From positions 27,351,223 to 27,415,222 of the forward strand of contig CAIIXF020000002.1 in the NCBI GenBank assembly GCA_903813345.2: a DNA stretch of 64,000 bases, read 5' to 3'. Below are positions 60,101 through 64,000 of the stretch, in pieces (the first letter of the stretch is position 1; every line of letters begins with the position of its first letter). A model generated the notes under the pieces. The model saw only the letters and a program-made list of their open reading frames with translations. It was not told the DNA's origin and did not search any database. Source of the DNA: Owenia fusiformis (lineage: Eukaryota > Annelida > Polychaeta > Sabellida > Oweniidae). The position numbers and the translations under genes were made by a program.

Positions 60101-63100
60101 AATTAGTCAATTTGAAGCAAGTTGAAAAAAGACCTTTCTGACCTTGAGAAGGTCATTGAAGGTCAAAGGTCAAATCTAAAGTCAGATTTGAACTTCTGAG
60201 AACTTGTAAAGTCAAATTTGAACTTCTGAAAAGATGTAGATGATTTTGAAAGAAAAATTGTTCAATTTGAAGCAAGTTGAAAACAGACCTTTTTGACCTT
60301 TTTTGACCTTGAGAAGGTCATTAAAGGTCAAATGTCAAATCTAAAGTCAGATTTGAATTTCTGAGAACATGTAGATGATTTTGAAAAAAAAATTAGTCAA
60401 TTTGAAGCAAGTTGAAAAAAGACCTTTTTTGACCTTGAGAAGGTCATTGAAGGTCAAATGTCAAATCTAAAGTCATATTTGAATTTCTGAGAACATGTAG
60501 ATGATTTTGAAAAAAAGATTTAGTCAATTTGAAGCAAGATGAAAAAATACCTTTTTGACCTTTTTTGACATTGAGAAGGTCATTGAAGGTCAAATGTCAA
60601 ATCTGAAGTCAGATTTAAATTTCTGAGAACATGTAGATGATTTTGAAAAAAAATTTAGTCAATTGGAAGCAAGTTGACAAAAGACCTTTTTGACCTTTTT
60701 GACTTTGAGAAGGTCATTGAAGGTCAAATGTCAAATCTTAAGTCAAATCTAAAGTCAGATTTGAATTTCTGAAAACACATAAATGATTTTGAAAATTTTT
60801 TTAGTCAATTTGAAGCAAGTTGAAAACAGACCTTTTTGACCTTTTTTGACCTTGAGAAGGTCATTGAAGGTCAAATGTCAAATCTTAAGTCAGATTTGAA
60901 GGTCAAACGTCAAATCTAAAGTCAGATTTGAATTTCTGAGAACAAGTAGATGATTTTGAAATAAAAATTTAGTCAATTTGAAGCAAGTTGAAAAAGACCT
61001 TTTTGACCTTTTTTGACTTTGAGAAGGTCATTGAAGGTCAAATGTCAAATCTTAAGTCAAATCTAAAGTCAGATTTGAATTTCTGAGAACACATAGATGA
61101 TTTTGAAAATTTTTTTTAGTCAATTTGAAGCAAGTTGAAAACAGACCTTTTTGACCTTTTTTGACCTTAAGAAGGTCATTGAAGGTCAAATGTCAAATCT
61201 AAAGTCAGATTTGAAGGTCAATGTCAAATCTAAAGTCAGATTTGAATTTCTGAGAACATGTAGATGATTTTGAAAAAAAATTTAGTCAATGTGAAGCAAG
61301 TTGAAAAAAGACCTTTTTGACCTTGAGAAGGTCATTGAAGGTCAAATGTAAAATCTAAAGTCAGATTTGAACTTCTGAGAACATGTAGATGATTTAGAAA
61401 AAAATTGAAGTCAATCTAAACAGTATTTGTTAAGTTATAGGAAGTTGTAAGAAATTGTTACAGACGCCGGACGCCAACCTCCAACCACCAACCGCCGGAC
61501 ACCAACCGCCGGACGCCAACCACCGTCGCAAAAAAACGGAGACCATAACAATATGTCACCACTTTTGGTGGTGACATAAAAATAGAAAGCTATTAGCAAT
61601 TAAGCAGTACAAAATTGCAACAATCATTCAGAACAACATTTCTCAATTTCCATAAAATCACACAATTATACAACATTATATTAATATAAATAACAATATT
61701 CAAAGCAGTGAACTGATAGACAGTGCTAGAATAAATTGGCAAACTTTTGATTAAAAGTTACTGGTGGACTAACCTCCCGCAGCTCTTGGGGTTCGTCGTT
61801 CTCCGCGCGTCCTGTTGACATTGAACGCCATTCCTGTCTTCAAGGCCTCCATCAAGTTATCCATGACCCCTTCTTGGTCGTCGTCTGCAAGAACAGAGGC
61901 ATTATGGGTATTATAGGTGAGAATACAAAATGATTACAAAATGATGTGGCTGATGAGTTTTGTTATCCATGACTCCCTCTTGGTCGTCGTCTGCAGGAAC
62001 AGAGGCATTATGGGTATTATGGGTGGGAATACAAAAAGATGTGGCTGATGGTTTTTTAGCATTGATGTACACAATAACACTAACAATGAGCAAAGATAGG
62101 CAAAAAAGCAACTCCAAAATGAAAGAGTGAAGCAATATATTCAAAACAATTTTCTCTGATAATGAATTCTGGAAATAGAACGCCATCTTTCTTACCCGCC
62201 GTCATATCCACAATGGCCTTTTTCCTCATCTGTTTTTCCTTCTTCTCCCGATCCGATCGTTCCTTTGCTTCCTTGGCACGTCGGATTTTCTCTTCGGTTT
62301 CACGCAGCTTAGCATTGTCTTTACCAGCTTTCTGTAATATGAACAGGTTATGTTTTAGTGGAGGGTGGAAGTCTGAGTTAGCTTGGGTGGCTGTTGTTGG
62401 AGGGATTGGTTCTAACAATTGAACTTCATTTGAAATTTTATGTACACAAATCTTTCCTGCTACTGTTGTAAACACACTCTCACAATAAACAAATGTAATC
62501 ACCTTCACTTACAAACATGTGCAAAATTGGAGATTTCTTTCAGTGTACTACTCATTAAATTTTAACCTGCACATCATGTGGCATTGTGCACCAATATATG
62601 AAACAAGAAACAAAAACATTCTAGTGTTGTCCAAAGAATTCCTCCAAAATACATATGGAGATTTCCTACAGTGTACCATAATCTGCACCTTATATGGGCA
62701 ATCTATGAAACTAATCTTTGAAACAAGAAAGAAAAACATTCTAGTGTTGTCCAAAGAATTCCTCCAAAATATATATGGAGATTTTCTACAGTGTACCATA
62801 ATCTGCACCTTATATGGGCATTCTATGAAACTAATCTATGAAACAAGAAAGAAAAACTTACTATAAAACTAGCTTTAAAGGCCTTCAAATCCCCGAAGAA
62901 TTCTTCCATGCCATATTTTTTTGGATCAAAAGTGTAGAACTTTGACATCTGTAAGAACAACTGCTCCATCTTCTTATGCATACTTGAAAGTACTTCCACC
63001 TGTTCTTTGGCACCATTTACAAAATTGTATACACAGTTAAAGAAAAATATCACATATATATATCTTTTATTGACTCTTTAGATGTCATATCATGACATAT

Positions 63101-64000
63101 TAGTCACTAAGGTAGAGCAGTTCTTCCCATTGTCGAGTTGAAGAACTGGTATCTTTATCCTGGCTAGAACCATAGACAATTCTAGCCAGCGCCAGCCTTT
63201 TATCGAGTTAGCAGCACTCTAGTAATCGCCGGTATAGGTCAGCAGTCATAGGTCAAAGAAAAATATCATAAAATATAACCCTATGTAGACGGGTGTGCAA
63301 AAAATGCAATAACAATATGTCCTCATCAATTCAGGTGTCAGGTGGTGACACTGAACAACATTGTTTTCAAAGTTTAGTAAACTAAATTTGTCATTAGCAT
63401 ATAGAGTCAATTGAAAATAAAGGTTTTCCATAATAATCTTCCTCACTTGCAAAAACACAAAAAAATGATTACTATTAAGCATTTTAATTGCAATTAAAAG
63501 GATATCCCCATGACCTCTTGGAATCTGTCATTGTCTGATTGTTGTTTATAGTTCTTGAGGTCCAGCTCAAGATCTTTGATGTTCTTCTCCATACTCTTCA
63601 AGCTTTTAACAACAGTCTCCTCAGACACTGCAAAATAAAATTGAATATTAAAGTATCACGCCAAGTATCAAGTACAGTGACAAAATATACGTGTGTACAC
63701 TTTAGCTGTACATTGTCATGTTTGAAGAAAAGATTTTATTGTCAAGACTCAAAAGATAGCCCTCACATCGAAAAGTTTATGATAGTTTAGTTTAGTTTCT
63801 TTTCATAATCAAATCTTATCTAAAATATTAAGCAAGGGTAACAGTGACTTGAAACAGGACTGCCAACTGCTACATATGTTTTCATTTTTTAAATATCTAT
63901 GTTGGCAATTATTTAGTCTGTCCGTAGATTGAGCACTTTACCTCTAGCTGCCTGGTCTATGTGGATTAATTCTTCAGTGAAAGACATAATATCAGGGTAT
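57152..64000 (-). CDS. DIAPH: Diaphanous-related formin (DIAPH), 3' end
   Basis: C-terminal part of a diaphanous formin, the Rho-regulated actin nucleator. Exons on the minus strand: 63942 to beyond 64000 (PDIMSFTEELIHIDQAAR), 63506-63627 (VSEETVVKSLKSMEKNIKD...), 62862-63026 (NFVNGAKEQVEVLSSMHKK...FYTFDPKKYGMEEFF), 62196-62331 (KAGKDNAKLRETEEKIRRAK...), 61774-61884 (DDDQEGVMDNLMEALKTGMAF) and 57152-57420 (AERRAQLARSRSRQ... to stop). These are the end of FH2, a charged coiled coil, the DAD autoinhibitory helix with a following basic stretch (RTRGERR) and a lineage-specific tail. Phases join as 1, 0, 0, 1, 1. The intron between 63506 and 63026 has AT-AC ends. DAPH-type rather than DAAM is supported by the DAD sequence and the alignment of every exon to mDia. 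Confidence 0.93.
59805..61577 (-). mobile_element. Expanded hairpin-ended element with satellite core
   Basis: In reverse orientation it has the same two ends as the short copies: GGCATTAACATG and AAAATGTCACCACC at the left, and GTTACAGACGCCGGACGCC, several CCAACC(A/G)CC phrases, GGAGACCATAACAATATGTC and the hairpin ATGTCACCAC...GTGGTGACAT at 61553-61576. Between the ends lies a tandem array. End-array-end with a terminal hairpin is the layout of Helentron-derived HINE/pearl-type elements. Confidence 0.7.
59860..61410. repeat. ~130-bp satellite rich in AGGTCA half-sites
   Basis: About 11 units. Each holds TTGACCTT, GAGAAGGTCATTGAAGGTCA, AATGTCAAATCTAAAGTCAG, TTTGAATTTCTGAGAACATG, TAGATGATTTTGAAAAAAA and CAATTTGAAGCAAGTTGAAA. 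Units differ by small duplications and substitutions. The AGGTCATTGAAGGTCA phrase is a direct repeat of AGGTCA with a 4-bp spacer. Confidence 0.95.
61857..62060. repeat. DIAPH: ~106-bp tandem duplication spanning a DIAPH splice acceptor
   Basis: Copies start with TTATCCATGACYCCYTCTTGG at about 61857 and 61963. Each includes the first ~28 nt of the DAD exon, its acceptor (CTGCAAGAAC or CTGCAGGAAC on the plus strand) and GAGGCATTATGGGTATTATR. The upstream copy is a decoy acceptor with a truncated exon start. Confidence 0.88.
62525..62855. repeat. ~120-bp tandem repeat, about 2.7 copies, in DIAPH intron
   Basis: Repeated order GAAACAAGAAAGAAAAACAT, TCTAGTGTTGTCCAAAGAAT, TCCTCCAAAATATATATGG and CTACAGTGTACCATAATCTG. 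The last partial unit abuts the donor of exon 62862-63026, so the end of the unit supplies the donor-side intron sequence. Confidence 0.9.
63027..63505 (-). other. DIAPH: Predicted U12-type AT-AC intron in DIAPH
   Basis: On the minus strand the intron starts ATATCCTTTT (63505 downward), an exact match to the minor-spliceosome 5' site. It ends TTTCTTTAACTGTGTATAC, where TTTCTTTAAC (63036-63045) is close to the branch-site consensus TTCCTTAAC and the terminal AC follows about 10 nt later. Removing these 479 nt joins GTCATGGGG to AATTTTGTA in frame: DRFQEVMG then NFVNGAKEQ, with no gap against mDia DKFVEKMTSFVKDAQEQ. No GT-AG pair gives this join. Confidence 0.88.

Larger units (their letters stand above)
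57421..61773. other. DIAPH last intron
   Basis: 4.35 kb with the expanded hairpin-family element and its satellite (59805-61577). The rest (57421-59800) is AT-rich with no feature I can name; short open frames there are low in complexity. Confidence 0.6.

Noticed and set aside
62519-62866. 115-residue plus-strand frame with internal repeats
   Set aside because: It is the 120-bp tandem repeat in a DIAPH intron, read on the wrong strand.

Overview
The window is AT-rich, intron-rich nuclear DNA from an animal. Four conserved bilaterian genes are split into short exons with GT-AG introns, one intron appears to be of the minor U12 AT-AC type, and the introns and gaps are packed with DNA transposons, MITEs and minisatellites. 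Protein similarity to vertebrate orthologues is high and there is a histamine-H3/H4-like receptor. This suggests a marine invertebrate with slowly evolving proteins, such as a hemichordate, echinoderm, amphioxus or lophotrochozoan; I cannot place it more closely.

Layout. (1) 2605-20511, + strand: the last four exons of PLRG1, a WD40 protein of the Prp19/NineTeen spliceosome complex. Its 15.3 kb intron holds a complete intronless amine-type GPCR on the opposite strand (5784-7331), plus many short repeats. (2) 23105-36759, - strand: a complete seven-exon TMEM185 gene (seven-pass membrane protein), convergent with PLRG1. Its last intron holds a 6.26 kb THAP/DDE transposon (23781-30040), itself invaded by a 5'-truncated L1/Tx1-type LINE and a TTAA-flanked piggyBac-like element. 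Its first intron holds two foldback (palindromic) elements. (3) 37098-52480, + strand: ANKRD46, head-to-head with TMEM185 and only 338 bp from ATG to ATG, so a shared bidirectional promoter is likely. Its third-exon donor lies in a tandem repeat, and its 14.1 kb last intron is almost entirely a 13.08 kb CACTG-ended element that carries a 3.58 kb element with another element inside it. (4) 57152 to beyond 64000, - strand: the 3' end of a diaphanous-type formin (DIAPH): end of FH2, coiled coil, DAD and basic tail. One of its introns has AT-AC ends with near-consensus U12 signals, and the largest visible intron contains a satellite rich in AGGTCA half-sites.

The genes are unrelated housekeeping or signalling genes (splicing, membrane, receptor, cytoskeleton) and form no pathway. 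The strongest points are the readable nesting of transposons, several with target-site duplications and some with an empty-site copy still in the window; the predicted U12 intron; a 1-bp frameshift in TMEM185 exon 2; and an expanded member of a dispersed hairpin-ended repeat family with a satellite core.
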